Notes under the pieces: model-generated
Told to the model about the DNA's origin: nothing
Database searches by the model: none
The model's input: only the letters and a program-made list of their open reading frames with translations
Source of the DNA: Urechis unicinctus
Taxonomy: Eukaryota; Annelida; Polychaeta; Xenopneusta; Urechidae
Assembly: GCA_034190875.2 (NCBI GenBank)
Contig: CM067346.1
Span: 38,735,191 to 38,799,190 of the forward strand
DNA: 64,000 nucleotides
Reading direction: 5' to 3'
Made by a program: the position numbers and the translations under genes
Shown here: one piece after another, positions 1 through 11,283 of the stretch
How the letters are laid out: each line of letters begins with the position of its first letter
Position numbering within the stretch: the first letter of the stretch is position 1

Positions 1-51
1 TAATGTTGAATGTATTACATAGTTATATTTATTTTTAATGTATTCCTGTAG

Positions 52-111
52 TCACTGAAGACGGATCATGATTTGGAGAGTGGCGACCGTGTGATAATTG
101 TTGATCAGTAA
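52..111 (+). CDS. Terminal coding exon of an unidentified upstream gene (partial)
   Basis: A pyrimidine-containing acceptor ending in ag at 50-51 is followed by 19 open codons and a TAA at 109-111. The peptide contains the phrase SGDRVIIVDQ just before the stop. An AATAAA at 136-141, only 25 bases after the stop, supports a gene end here. The rest of the gene lies left of the window. The sequence is too short to assign a family. The acceptor, stop and poly(A) signal are seen; that this is a real exon is inferred. Confidence 0.45.
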   Translation, partial: SLKTDHDLESGDRVIIVDQ

Positions 112-135
112 GAAGAAGATATCAGTAAGAAGATA

Positions 136-141
136 AATAAA
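136..141 (+). promoter_or_regulatory. Poly(A) signal AATAAA of the upstream gene
   Basis: Exact AATAAA 25 bases after the TAA of the partial terminal exon, in the right place to end that transcript. Confidence 0.5.
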
Positions 142-983
142 ATACATACCTTTCACAGCCTTTCTTTGTTTTAAATGTGCAATTACCATCAGTACTGCCA
201 ATTACTGTTAAAAGTTAAATTACCCCACTTTAACAATATGCTGCATGTACATGTGTGAATATATTCCTCAATATGGGTAGATTTCCTTTTGACGACTAGG
301 GAGGGGTAATGTTATTCACTGCCTTATTTCATTTAGAAATATATGATTTAGAGCCAAATAACTTTGCAGGTTATCCAAGACATGTGTTAGGTGAAGAAGT
401 CCTCACATTTAACGTTTATATTGGGTGTAACCGTGCTTTCACGTCACATTACTTGAAATGTCATCAAATATTTCAAAAGCTTTATAGCAAGTTAAGATTG
501 AAGAAAAAGGCTTGCAGATTTGGACTCCTCCTACTCTTATTAGGTTAAAAACATTGTTTTCATTTTAAAAACTCCGACATCCCTACTATTAATACCTCTA
601 TGCAATATTTCTTAGGCACTTTTCAAATCGTTCAACCATTCGTATGGTATAGAATGTTAATAATACGCTTATGACAACTTGTAATTATTTAAAATACTTG
701 TCAGTACATTCAAAATTGTACATAATGTACAATTCTCGCAAGATATTATATAATTCATATAATTGGTTCTTGGGTAGGATTAGTGGTTTTGCAGAAAAAA
801 ACTAACGCAATTATTGGCCTTACTTTAAACATCGGCATAAGTAATACAGAGCTTCCATGCTGTCATTAATAGGACAACTTTGTACTTGCTTACCTGGCCC
901 GTTGCAATATAAACTGACAGAAAAGGGGAATTTTGAATGAGTTGGGATGTCATTCTTAGATCACGTGATCCCAAACAACCAAA
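142..983. other. Intergenic, AT-rich, nothing recognised
   Basis: The interval runs from the poly(A) signal of the partial gene to the EIF3K start. It is AT-rich. Short ORFs are present but have no codon bias, motifs or splice context. The EIF3K promoter should lie at its right end; no clear TATA box is seen. Confidence 0.5.
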
Positions 984-3900
984 ATGGCCGAAGCCATGCG
1001 TGCAAATGTTGCGGATTTGCTCCGTGGAATTGACAGGTTTGAAACTAGTATACTTCTTTCATCTCGCTTGGTTGAATAATCGTGAATAGACGGCATATTT
1101 TTTAAATATGTGATTAAAGCATTCGCGACACCTGTGGTCAAGATTTCATCTGCCAGGTATTTGCCGGTGACGCATTCCCCGTTGCAGGTTTCCGCTCGGT
1201 TCCAATGCTGGAACCTCTGCCTCAAGCTGCCGGGATTGTTATCGTTTTAATTTTCTATTTATACACTATGTTTAGTTTGAGTCAACAACATATGCGTACA
1301 TATATAAATATATATATATTTATATATGCATAAATAAATATATATATGTATATTTGGATAGTCTGCGTCCCAGACTCTAGGGGTTCCGCTACGCTTCTCG
1401 CCCTAGAGTCTACGGCCAGACAAGGTCTAAAAGTGGCGCGTCCGAATATTCATTAGACACGTTCGTTGATCTTCGTTACCAATCAAGACAAAGGTTGTGA
1501 CCCGGATTGACCTTAATTGCACCTGGCTCATGAAACTGGCTTGTGATACGCACCCTTCGGTTCCATGTGACGTCATGGACATTGTAGTGGTCTGCATCCA
1601 ATGAGAACACATTGAAGGTCTTCTGGAACTATCGGCGTCTCAAAATTTCAAATTGGAACTACAACCAGCGCTTTTATCGCGTAGCTGCACGATAGTATGT
1701 TTACGTGATAGTCAGTTAAAAAGAACCAGCTGTGTGTCTGCTTCCTCGTCGACTGTGTGATAAACGGTGCCACTCAGCGTGAAACAACAAATCGGAGTGT
1801 TGTAGAATGTGTGCCTGGCTCATAGAAATCACTCGGCCGGTTGGACAAGTTCTTCGGAACTTGTAGAATAGACCAATGAGAGACAACGACTCAAAAGTAC
1901 CGAGAGTGACCGAGAGACACGGCTTGTGATTGGAGCATCCCAAATCTGGGATGCCCGTCCAGTTCAATCTACTATGGTCCCCTAGACCTGAAGGCGAGAC
2001 TATTGAATATCAGTAACATGTAAACAGCGCCCGCAGCCATCAGGCTAGGGGACCTTGACTAATATTTGGAGCTTATTGGGGAAGCTAACGTCTGCCGGAA
2101 ATAACCCCGTAGCGACGGACCTCCGGTGAAAACAACCACCTGTCAAGCGTTGTAAATATTAGCGATCTGATGGTTTACTTCGTTAAATCGCCTTGTATCC
2201 CTTCCCATCGTCATGGCGATTGGTAAATGTGAAGAAATGTAGATAAAGAATTCCCTCATAGAGAGACAATTTTACGACGTTGATGTCTTGATGAAACTAA
2301 TATTGGGCGCATATTGATTAATTGATGCTTTTATTGTTAATTATAGGCTACAGAGCTACAAAATACACCATCAGCCAAAAGTGAAATAATAGAATTTAAA
2401 TATTTATCGAACAAAACCCAGTGATTCGTCCGATTTTGCCATACCTTTTGCTGCCAACTTTGGCTTGAACTGTGTTCAGCTGTTGGTTTGTATGGATGGA
2501 TGAGAGACAACCAACTACATTCACACCATCTAAACCCAACCAGATGCTGTTATATTGATCTAGTTGTGTCATTGCAACTTAATGTATTATCTGTATGAAT
2601 ATATATGAATTCATCTAGTATTTCCAGGAGACTTGTCCCTAATTTCATGTCATATCACCAAAGAATATGGTATAAAACTCCTCTCCTTTCTTTTTGCCAT
2701 TTAAAAAGTGATTGACGAGTCAGTGATTGGCAGGCTCCATGACCCATTGCATTAGTGACTCTAATGAACCACATTCCAAAGATTTTTACTTGAACATCTG
2801 TGCAGGGTTTGTCAGTTTATTACAATTGTATTGTCAGCATCACCATTATCATAGGGTTCATTGTACCTGTATTGTTAGACCAGGGATGGAAATAAGCAGT
2901 TCCCAATTCAGTTGTCCGGCTGGCGAGTCGATTTTTCCCATGGTAAAACCTCACCTCAGGATTTGTGTGTATGCTGCCACCGTTTGAGGTTAGCTGCAGC
3001 AAGCGACAGCCTGGCGTCTGCCCCTAACCTCATGAATAATTTATAATATTCATAACAGGCAGCCAATCATTGGTCAGCGCACGGCTAAGAAAGAATGATC
3101 ACGCCAACTCGCATCGTGAGCGCTTTTTGCTTTAAGTATCAACCAGCAAATTACTCCTGAACGTCACCAAAAGATTAAACATTAGCGATACAAATTTATT
3201 ACACCCAGTAGGACGACACTGTAAGCTGGGTGTAAGAGATAGAGTTGTTGTCTGATCCGTAGCGAATAAAACCAACAGGTTTCACAGTGAGAAACCCCTT
3301 GTTCGAGCCTTGTGACCTGGATAAACTGTGCGTCACTGTTAAGCTTATGAATTTCATCGCTCCGGTCCATTCTCGGCTACCTCATATTCTACTCAGCTTA
3401 ACATGTCAGCTATGGCGATGGCTTGTTGGGGTGTCAACTGTCAACCTTGCGCTTGTCTGAGAGGAACAGAAGGAAACGGCAAGAACCCCCGAAAGAGATG
3501 GCAGGACAAGGAAGTTCAACGAGAAGTGGATGCGAGACGATTCGGGGCAGGTAAGGGAGTGGCTGGTATTGGACCATGAAAAAAAATTAATGCATTGTAA
3601 ACAATGCAGAGCCCTCACAACCAAAGAGCAACTTTAAAAGGGTCCATTTTACAAGGACACTGGCAATTTTAAGCTCGAAAGCATCAAAGAACATGAACGT
3701 TCACAGGGTCATGAACAGCTGGCCCCACATGAACAGACGGTATGATGAAGAATGTGTGAACCTGTGGATCTTCTCCTAACTCTCCCTGCCTCTACTGCAG
3801 AATGTGAGCGTGTTTTCAGCTCAATGGGGCTTATCAAGAGTGACTGGCACTCCAGCCTCAATACAATCACCCTAAATGACATGACAACAATGCTTCAATC

Positions 3901-6900
3901 ACCAGACATTGATAGATATGACCCATCAAGGGCCATTGAGTTACGGTGGCCCCAGAAAGAAGCGAGTCGTGTTCATAGAGGGGAAGGGAGACACTGATGA
4001 GGAAAGTGATGGTGAGGAAAAAGACACTCTTGAAAGGACCTCTAATCTGTGATTTGTTTGTTTAGGTTTTTGTATGAGCAGTTGCATTTGAAATACTGTG
4101 ACCACCTATCATCTACGTGCTGAGGTTTCAGGTTTTCCTTGGTTATTTCTGTATATGCGTTTTTGTTCTGTATATGCGTTTGAATAATTTTGACACTCAA
4201 GGAGCAGAAAGTCCTTACACCTCTCTTCAACAACTGATTCCTACCTATCTTTAACAGGACAGGGATGTTCCCAACCTCAGCATTCATGGGAAGTTGTGTA
4301 TAACATTCAAGCCCGTTAATTGCGCATTAAACAACAAAAGGGTAAAAAAAATCAACTTGCCAACTCTGAAGAACTGTTCAGTGCCATCCTTGGCTTATAC
4401 TGAATACCCCCAACTGTTCCAAACATGCGCAACAACCCACGAAAGTGAAGGGGAAAGTACACTGTCTTTTTGCTGCCAACCTCTGATCTCAGCCTGAGCA
4501 GACATATGCTCTGCAAGTTGGAGGGGGGAAGGTAGTTAAACAGCTTTGTGTTGGTATCACATGTCTGCACGAGCTCTCACACTCTGGAATCAATTGATTA
4601 GCTGTTTAATGGGTAGGATTCAGAAAAGGCTGAACGAAATTTTGGAAAGGGGGGCTTCTTTTGTTTCTGGCCCTGCTTAATATTCATCAACCCAATAGCA
4701 ATCCTGTCAATGAAAACACCAGTTTGTTAAAATAAGAACTCTTTGACCCTCACTGGTTGATTGCAAGCACCCTTAATTGGTACTTCTCCCCCACAAAACA
4801 TACATAAGCTGCAGATCAGGAGTCACTGATTGTATATAATATATATGAATATATATATATGTATGTATATATATTTTATATATACATTATTTTTATATAT
4901 GTATATTTATATTTTAGTATATGATAGACATAAACAATCATATAAACTGAATTGCCCAACTAATGCAAAGGGTAATGTGCCTGTGTCCTTATGCTTTTAG
5001 ATTTTAAAAGATTTTGTATTCTGTTCTGCTCCTTAGATATAACCCAGAGAACTTGGGTTCCCTAGAGAGGTATGTGGAGATGCAAGCCCTGGAGAATACG
5101 TACGACCGTGAGGCTAACTTAGCTGTCCTTAAACTGTGAGTACCCCCTTTATATCACTGCTTTTGTTTGCCTCATGTTGGCTTACAGAACAATTCACCTT
5201 AATGTATTTGGTGTTACAGGTACCAGTTCAACCCCATGTATTTCCGGATGCAGGTGACAGCAACAATAATGCTGAAGGCCCTCACCAATATGCCACACAC
5301 AGACTTCAACCTATGTAAATGTCTTGTTGAGGAAGAAAAGGTGTGAATTTATTCCTCACCTTTCTACAAGCAGTCATTGTATTTTAACATTAACATACCT
5401 AACTTTTTTGCTAAGTTCGCCCCACTAGACCTGATGTAATTTCGTCAAAGTGTAACCCTATTTTGTTGAGCGTCCCAAACAATATTTTATGTGTATCTTT
5501 GCTTTTGTTTTATTCTATGTTATACAAATAATATTCTTTTGTTGACAACATCAGTTTGAAGAGGAGCCTCTGAAGAGTGTGATGTATGTAGCTGAGTTAT
5601 TAGAGACTTGTCAGTTCAAGCTCTTCTGGGTAAGTCTCCCCCCAAAACATTTTTAGTTAGTTGACTTAATGGATTCAAATCTGTCCGAATAGGGATGTGA
5701 GTGTCATGTTACAGATAGTGATTCCATAATGGGACGTTGTTGTTTCAGAACCAGCTGGAGACTTATTCCACTCTCACCAATGGAATCACGGGCTTTAATG
5801 ACTCCATTAGGAAATGTAAGATATTCAGTTATTGGTTATTGTGCTCCAGCTCACTGTTGACACTCATGAAATCATCTTCGTCTTGCACCATCAAAGCATG
5901 ACCTTCAATGTGAAAGTCATTTTAAAACTCAATGTTTTGTATAATTTCAAGAGCTTGTCTGTGAAAAAAAGAGAATGTTTTTTGGCCGTGGTCATTCCTA
6001 GGTATTGACTCGTTGCTTTCATGTATATATCGCAACCCCCTCTTTCGTCTTGAAATTTGATCCAAAATTTTATTTATTGGACAGTTAAATGGAAAGATGA
6101 CCCTGCCATGAAGCTCACATATTGCAAGTGTATTGTGGGTTGGCTAAAGGCTGGTAATGTACCTGTCAAAATGTGACATAAGCTATCCTCTCATCAGACA
6201 ACTGGGCAGGCCTAATTGAATACTATTGCAGGGCCTTCTTTTATCATTTATTTGCTACATCCTCGAATTCCCCGTTGCTATCAGGTTCTGCATATTTCAC
6301 AACCTAAATTTTGAGGAAAAAATGCTGTCCCTTTTTACCAGTAGCAGCCATTACAACAATTGGCAGTTGAAAAACTCAAAATATGATGTTGGCAAACTGT
6401 ATTTGCCAGTCAAAAAGTGGTAATTTATTCAAGATGGCTGCCCAACTATACTATATGCTCTACGTATCCGTCAAATCATTCAGAATTTGGTGCACTCCAT
6501 ACTGGTATTGATTGGTATCGATTTCAGCATTCATATACCAGCGCATGATTTCCAAGCCCCATGTATAGGTAGCTCCCCACCCGTTTTCAATTTAATTTTT
6601 ACCTGTGCACGAGTCAATACCAGATAAAAGCAGGTATGAGATTGAATGTGTTATCATCATATTTACATTAATGAACAAGTTATTAATTGCAAATAATTAT
6701 AAATTACTATGTTTACAGTCATCTGCCATGTTGTGGCAATCACATACCAAACCATCGAGGTAGATGTCTTGGCTGAGCTGCTGGGCGTCTAACAGGTGGG
6801 CGTCATGTTTGAATACTTCATACGTCATGCTGCTGGCAAGCCTTATTCTTGCTATATCACTGAACTTATTAGTGATGAGTTAGCTAACTTTGTTCTTTGT

Positions 6901-7186
6901 AGAAATTCACTTGAGGCCGTGGATCAACAAGTATGGATGGAAGGACCTGGGTAATGGACTCATTGAGGTTGCCACCCAGGAAGAAAACATCAAAACAAAG
7001 AACATCACTGAGAAAATTGTCTTTGAAAGTAAGTCTCTATATTTGCAGAATAATGTGTTTTGAAATAATCCACTGTTTATTCAATTTAACAATTAAATTG
7101 TCTGCGTTGATGTCCTGATTGCTGATTGGTTGGTGTGTCGTGCAGGTGTAGCAGGAATCATGGCTGGGGGACCAGCCCAGCGATAA
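984..7186 (+). CDS. EIF3K: Eukaryotic translation initiation factor 3 subunit K (eight exons, one frame lesion)
   Basis: Exons are 984-1036, 5037-5135, 5220-5340, 5555-5629, 5749-5815, 6719-6795, 6903-7028 and 7146-7186. The translation starts [20 protein letters not shown] and contains [46 protein letters not shown] and NKYGWK, which match animal eIF3k in order. The family is a small non-core eIF3 subunit of about 218 residues with HEAT/HAM-like and winged-helix parts that helps 40S recruitment. All introns are GT-AG and phases agree except in exon 6, where GTC TAA breaks the frame near 6787-6792. Restoring one base there gives 660 nt (219 residues), the family length. Intron 1 is 4 kb and holds hAT debris. 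The start codon was chosen because it gives the conserved N-terminus. Confidence 0.95.
1372..1411. repeat. Short perfect inverted repeat (hairpin) in EIF3K intron 1
   Basis: The 11-base arm AGACTCTAGGG at 1372-1382 is the exact reverse complement of 1401-1411, with an 18-base loop. Flanking GTCTG and CAGAC continue the symmetry imperfectly. It may be part of a small DNA transposon relic. Confidence 0.5.
1976..2055. repeat. Second inverted repeat in EIF3K intron 1
   Basis: The sequence GGTCCCCTAGACCTGA near 1976 pairs with TCAGGCTAGGGGACC near 2041-2055, with one mismatch or gap and a loop of about 50 bases. The core CCCTAG/CTAGGG is shared with the hairpin at 1372-1411, so both may come from one MITE-like element. 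No clear target-site duplication was seen. Confidence 0.4.
3515..3997 (+). pseudogene. Internally deleted hAT transposase relic (zinc finger plus C-terminal dimerisation region)
   Basis: The left part (about 3515-3720) reads through [21 protein letters not shown] and, after an in-frame [18 protein letters not shown]. This resembles the TTF/BED-type zinc finger at the start of hAT/ZNF862-like proteins, with a C-x2-C and a later H-x5-H. From 3752 the frame reads [20 protein letters not shown] and continues to [15 protein letters not shown], which is the hAT C-terminal dimerisation region. The catalytic RNase H core of several hundred codons that should lie between them is missing. It is a dead, non-autonomous fragment inside EIF3K intron 1. 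Confidence 0.8.
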
Positions 7187-8693
7187 TCATCACCAGATCA
7201 CCATAGTCACTAATAAAATATCTGTCGCACCTCAAATCTTTGTTGTCATACCTGATGCTTGTAATCATGGGTTGGAAAAGTTGGTGATGAACAAGCACAA
7301 ATGAACTATTGGTGGTAGCCTCAATTATTTCATACGATGCTTTAAGTTATTTAACAAGATGACAAATGAGTCTGTAGTTACCACTTACAAGTATGTCTGG
7401 CAACTTGGCTCTCACTGCTTGTAAACTAAGAATTCATAAGTTTTGGTGAAATAGGAACATGCATGCTACTCATATTGTCAGAATCACTTCATTGTAATCT
7501 AATCTCTCTTGATCAATTCCAGCCCAATCAAATGATCCATACTTTAGTTTATGTATCAAGAAATTCTAGAACATATTCCAGGTTTGCAATTGCTTTCAAT
7601 ATCTTGTTCAATAAAATGGATGAGGGTGAGAATGAAGTACACATGTAAATTAAAGTAAACAATTTGGAAGAATTAAGTTATAACTCTTTATTGGCCAACA
7701 AAGCCTTCCTCTCTCATACCCTGCTCCTCAAGTAGTCTCTCAATAGGAGGTCACTTGCATTTACTGAAAATGTTTGGATTTTTCTTTAAATCAGGTATCA
7801 ATTTGTTTAGGTCTGGCTGTTCTGCAGGGCTTTTAACATGACCTGGCTTCAGCATTCATCTGTAATTTGTTCTATCAAGCAAGCTTGCATACATGTAGTC
7901 CTGTTGTATCAATATCTTCCTGCAAACCGATCATCAGCTGTTTATTACCTTTGACACCAACACACTCATTTCCCCCCCATATAAACCCAAAGGGGAATTG
8001 CAATTGTTTATTAGTGATCAGAACACCTGCAGTGATTTTACTCAATCATATATATAGTCTGGTGGGGGAAACTAGTTACGTTTACCTTATATCCAAGGTC
8101 ATCTCTTCCAATGTACAGAATGAATTAATACGAACAAATATGGTTGCACGTTTTGTCTATGTAACTTATAGAAAGTTATATATGCATTTACAAACACCCC
8201 AATTAGCAATACGTCTTTGTCATAACAGTCAAGTGTGCTCATCATACTGGTACGTCGACGAGATATCCATCTTGCTTATGATTGACAATTTAATAATAAG
8301 TAAATAAACTGTGATACAAATCTATAAAAACAGTAACGTCTTGTACCTAGTGTAGAGCATATATCGCGCTGTAGTGGAAGTCGACCCAAAGATCAGCGAA
8401 ATGCAGCGAGAACGTCATTTCCTTTGACGTCATTATTACAGTCGCTGTGGTAAATGGCAAGCAGTCGGTTCAATGAATTTGAATAATTGGCCAACCATAT
8501 GAATATGTGGCACAGAGGAAATCGTGATTGCAACATTTCTATGCATGGTTTGTGTTTGGTCGGCGATGTGTGATTCTAGGCACCAGCCAGGGCCCTTGGC
8601 ATGACGGTGTGTTTTATAGGGTTTACTTGACGCAACTGCCGAGTGTATTACCATCGCCATTTATAATCGAAGGGAAACGATTTAAGATCGACC
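7187..8693 (+). other. EIF3K 3' UTR and EIF3K-ADPGK intergenic region
   Basis: AATAAA at 7212-7217, 26 bases past the EIF3K stop, is the likely poly(A) signal. The rest is AT-rich; a 146-codon ORF at 7867-8307 has no recognisable motif and low-complexity composition. The ADPGK 5' UTR and promoter should fall in the last few hundred bases. No TATA box stands out. Confidence 0.5.
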
Positions 8694-11283
8694 ATGCTGT
8701 CGGGAACGAAAACAGGGGCTGTCGTATCGTTGCTAGCTATCTTGACGGCATATTTGTACAGTCGAGAAACTGGCGAGGATGTTTTGAAAGACCAATTGGA
8801 CACTGTGCTGTCGGGGCTACTACGGGCGGAGAGAAAGGTGGGTCCCAGCCGAGAGCCGCGGGTGGCGGTCGGGTTCGGCGGCTGTTTGGATGTCCTTGCT
8901 GATGCTGAAGAGGTGTTGGAAAAAGTCGGAGCGTCAGCTCACGACCATCCTGAACACTTCAATCAGATCAACAATATGGAAGAGCTGGAGAAAATGTACG
9001 CCTATTTCTTCCGACATGGGGCTGCTGCAGAGTAAGGATTAATTCATTAGATTTTTCACTTCCTTTTTGTTGATGTAACATTAGATCTTCAAAACCCACC
9101 AGGGCAGTCTATACCATTTAATGCTAGTCCTAGGCCTGGGTGTACCAGCCTACCAGGTTACGTTTAGTGTCAGGTTACAAGAGCGTGTCTTTTCCATCTT
9201 TAAAGTTACAAATAATTAATGTGCTTAAAGTTAAATTTGTGCTCAAAGGTAACTTAGTAGCTTGCTGATAATCTGACATTTCCTTGGTCCCAAGTGTTTA
9301 TATTGTTATAAATCACTCTCTATTATATACATGCAAATATATCTCAGGTGATATCTTTATTTTCAGACGTTTCATGACAAATCAGACATTGTTTGATAAA
9401 CTCTCTGCAATAGCACAATCCTTGCCAAATGCCCGACTGAATCTTGGGGGTAATGCTCCCGTCATGGCTGCTCGCTTCCAAAGGGAAGGCTGCCAAGTTC
9501 TACTGGCTTCCAGCATGACTGAATCCCTGAAAAAGGTTCTCCCACAAGGCCTGAAAGGTACTTTTAAACCAACATTAGAGGTGCATGAGATGATTAAATG
9601 TCTCTGTTCTTTTAAGCTTATGCTATGTTTCTTTATGACATCAGTATGAACACTATTGCCAGCTGAAGTAGTTTGGGATGATGTCTATTAAATCACAATT
9701 TCTGTGTCTGTGTCCAGTGACAGGTAGAGAAGAGGAAGAGGATGATGTTCATCTGATACTGGAGTACAAACGAGGTGATGTGTGGGGACATTATACAGCG
9801 CCCAGAGCCAACAGGTCAGGCTTGTGAGAGCAAATAAAAAGCACCAGTTATTTTAACTCTATAGGTCTAGTCCCTGATTAACCTAACCGTTACCTTCTTT
9901 CCACTGTGTGACCTCTGTTTTTCAATGTTAAGATATACACTACAAATTAGTTTCTTCTCATGCCATATCAATTTTGCTGTATGTGTCACTTCCCTTGCAA
10001 TCTTATGACAGATCAACCCAAAAAAACCTTTCTGATCAAAACCAAACATAGAAATCTCATTACTTAATGTTTGAGTTACATTATGGACATTAACCATTTG
10101 TACTCTTCACCGGCGTGGTTTGTCTTAAATGGTTTCCCTTTAACTTTGTATTCCTAAATGAATGTTAATAGCACATAGGTAAAACCGACATGTTTTGTGC
10201 TTTGCCCTGTTAAAGATTCATTGTACATAGTGATGCTAGCAACCCTAACCTGAGCACACTAGAAGAGTTTAGTGCTGAGCTCGGCAAGTTTTCACCATCT
10301 CTCCTTGTAGTTGGAGGGCTGCAAATGATGGATAACTTTCCCTTCCTGCCAGGTGAGTCTTAGCTATCTGCTTGTTTATCAATCATAAGTTAATGTGCCA
10401 CCCGCAGGTTCAAAATGCCTATAACATATATTATAATGATGATGATTGTGATAACTATGATGATTGTGATTGTTATGATGATGATGATGAATTAATGTTA
10501 CATGTTATGTTCGATGTTATATCTATAATCAAATCGACTAATTTATGAATGTCTTAATGTAAAGAATGAGATTTTAACTCTTTTGTGTTGGATATGGCTG
10601 CCTGATGTTAATTAGGACAGCGAGTGGAACGTCTTGGCAAGCTACGTGAACTTCTGAACTCAACCCCTGACACGACACGCATTCATTTTGAGATGGCATC
10701 ATTTGCTGAGGAGGAGTGCATGCGTGATGTCATCAATAAGGTTGTGTATTACTCCGATTCCCTGGGCATGAACGAACAAGAGCTGCCCAACCTCCACAGC
10801 ATTCTCAGTAATGGTTCCATCACCCTCATATCTGACCCCTACCCCCGCATTGCCACAACACTCGACTACATGCGCAGTGTATATGCCTTGCTGCGTGACA
10901 CGCCCCCAGGGGAAGGCCGGCGAAGTCTCACGCGTCTTCATGTTCATACACTGGCCTACCAAGCTATCATGACCACTAAAGGGTCTCCATGGAAGAATAC
11001 CATGTCAGCCGCTGCCAAAGCTTCTCTTACTGCCAACCGACATACATGTGGATCCAACCACATCCGCACGGAGAACGCCAAAATCCTCATGGATGATTCC
11101 TTCTCAACTAGCCGTGGAGAGGAAAGTGTAAGGATACCCTTCGACTCGGATCGACCGGTCACATGTTGGTCGGAGGAGGATTTCGACATTTGTCTGGCTC
11201 CAGTGCTGGTCTGTACGGAGGTGGTTCAGACTGCTGGAGGCGGTGACAACATCTCGTCAGCTGGTCTCGTTCTTCAAATCTAG
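8694..11283 (+). CDS. ADPGK: ADP-dependent glucokinase (five exons)
   Basis: Exons 8694-9031, 9367-9557, 9718-9814, 10216-10352 and 10616-11283 join in phase to 476 residues (human protein about 497). The enzyme phosphorylates glucose using ADP; in animals it is an ER-associated member of the ADP-specific ribokinase-fold family. The N-terminus has a hydrophobic stretch (AVVSLLAILTAYLY, residues about 9-22), consistent with a signal or anchor segment. Further on are VAVGFGGCLDV, LNLGGNAPVMAARF, IVHSDASNPNLS, VVGGLQMMDNFP, HFEMASFAEEE and a C-terminal GGGDNISSAGLVLQI. The last holds the GxGD element with the catalytic aspartate. All splice sites are GT-AG. The ATG at 8694 gives the hydrophobic N-terminus expected of animal ADPGK. 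Confidence 0.95.

Noticed and set aside
7867-8307. 146-codon plus-strand ORF between EIF3K and ADPGK
   Set aside because: No motif or splice support, and composition like the AT-rich flank.
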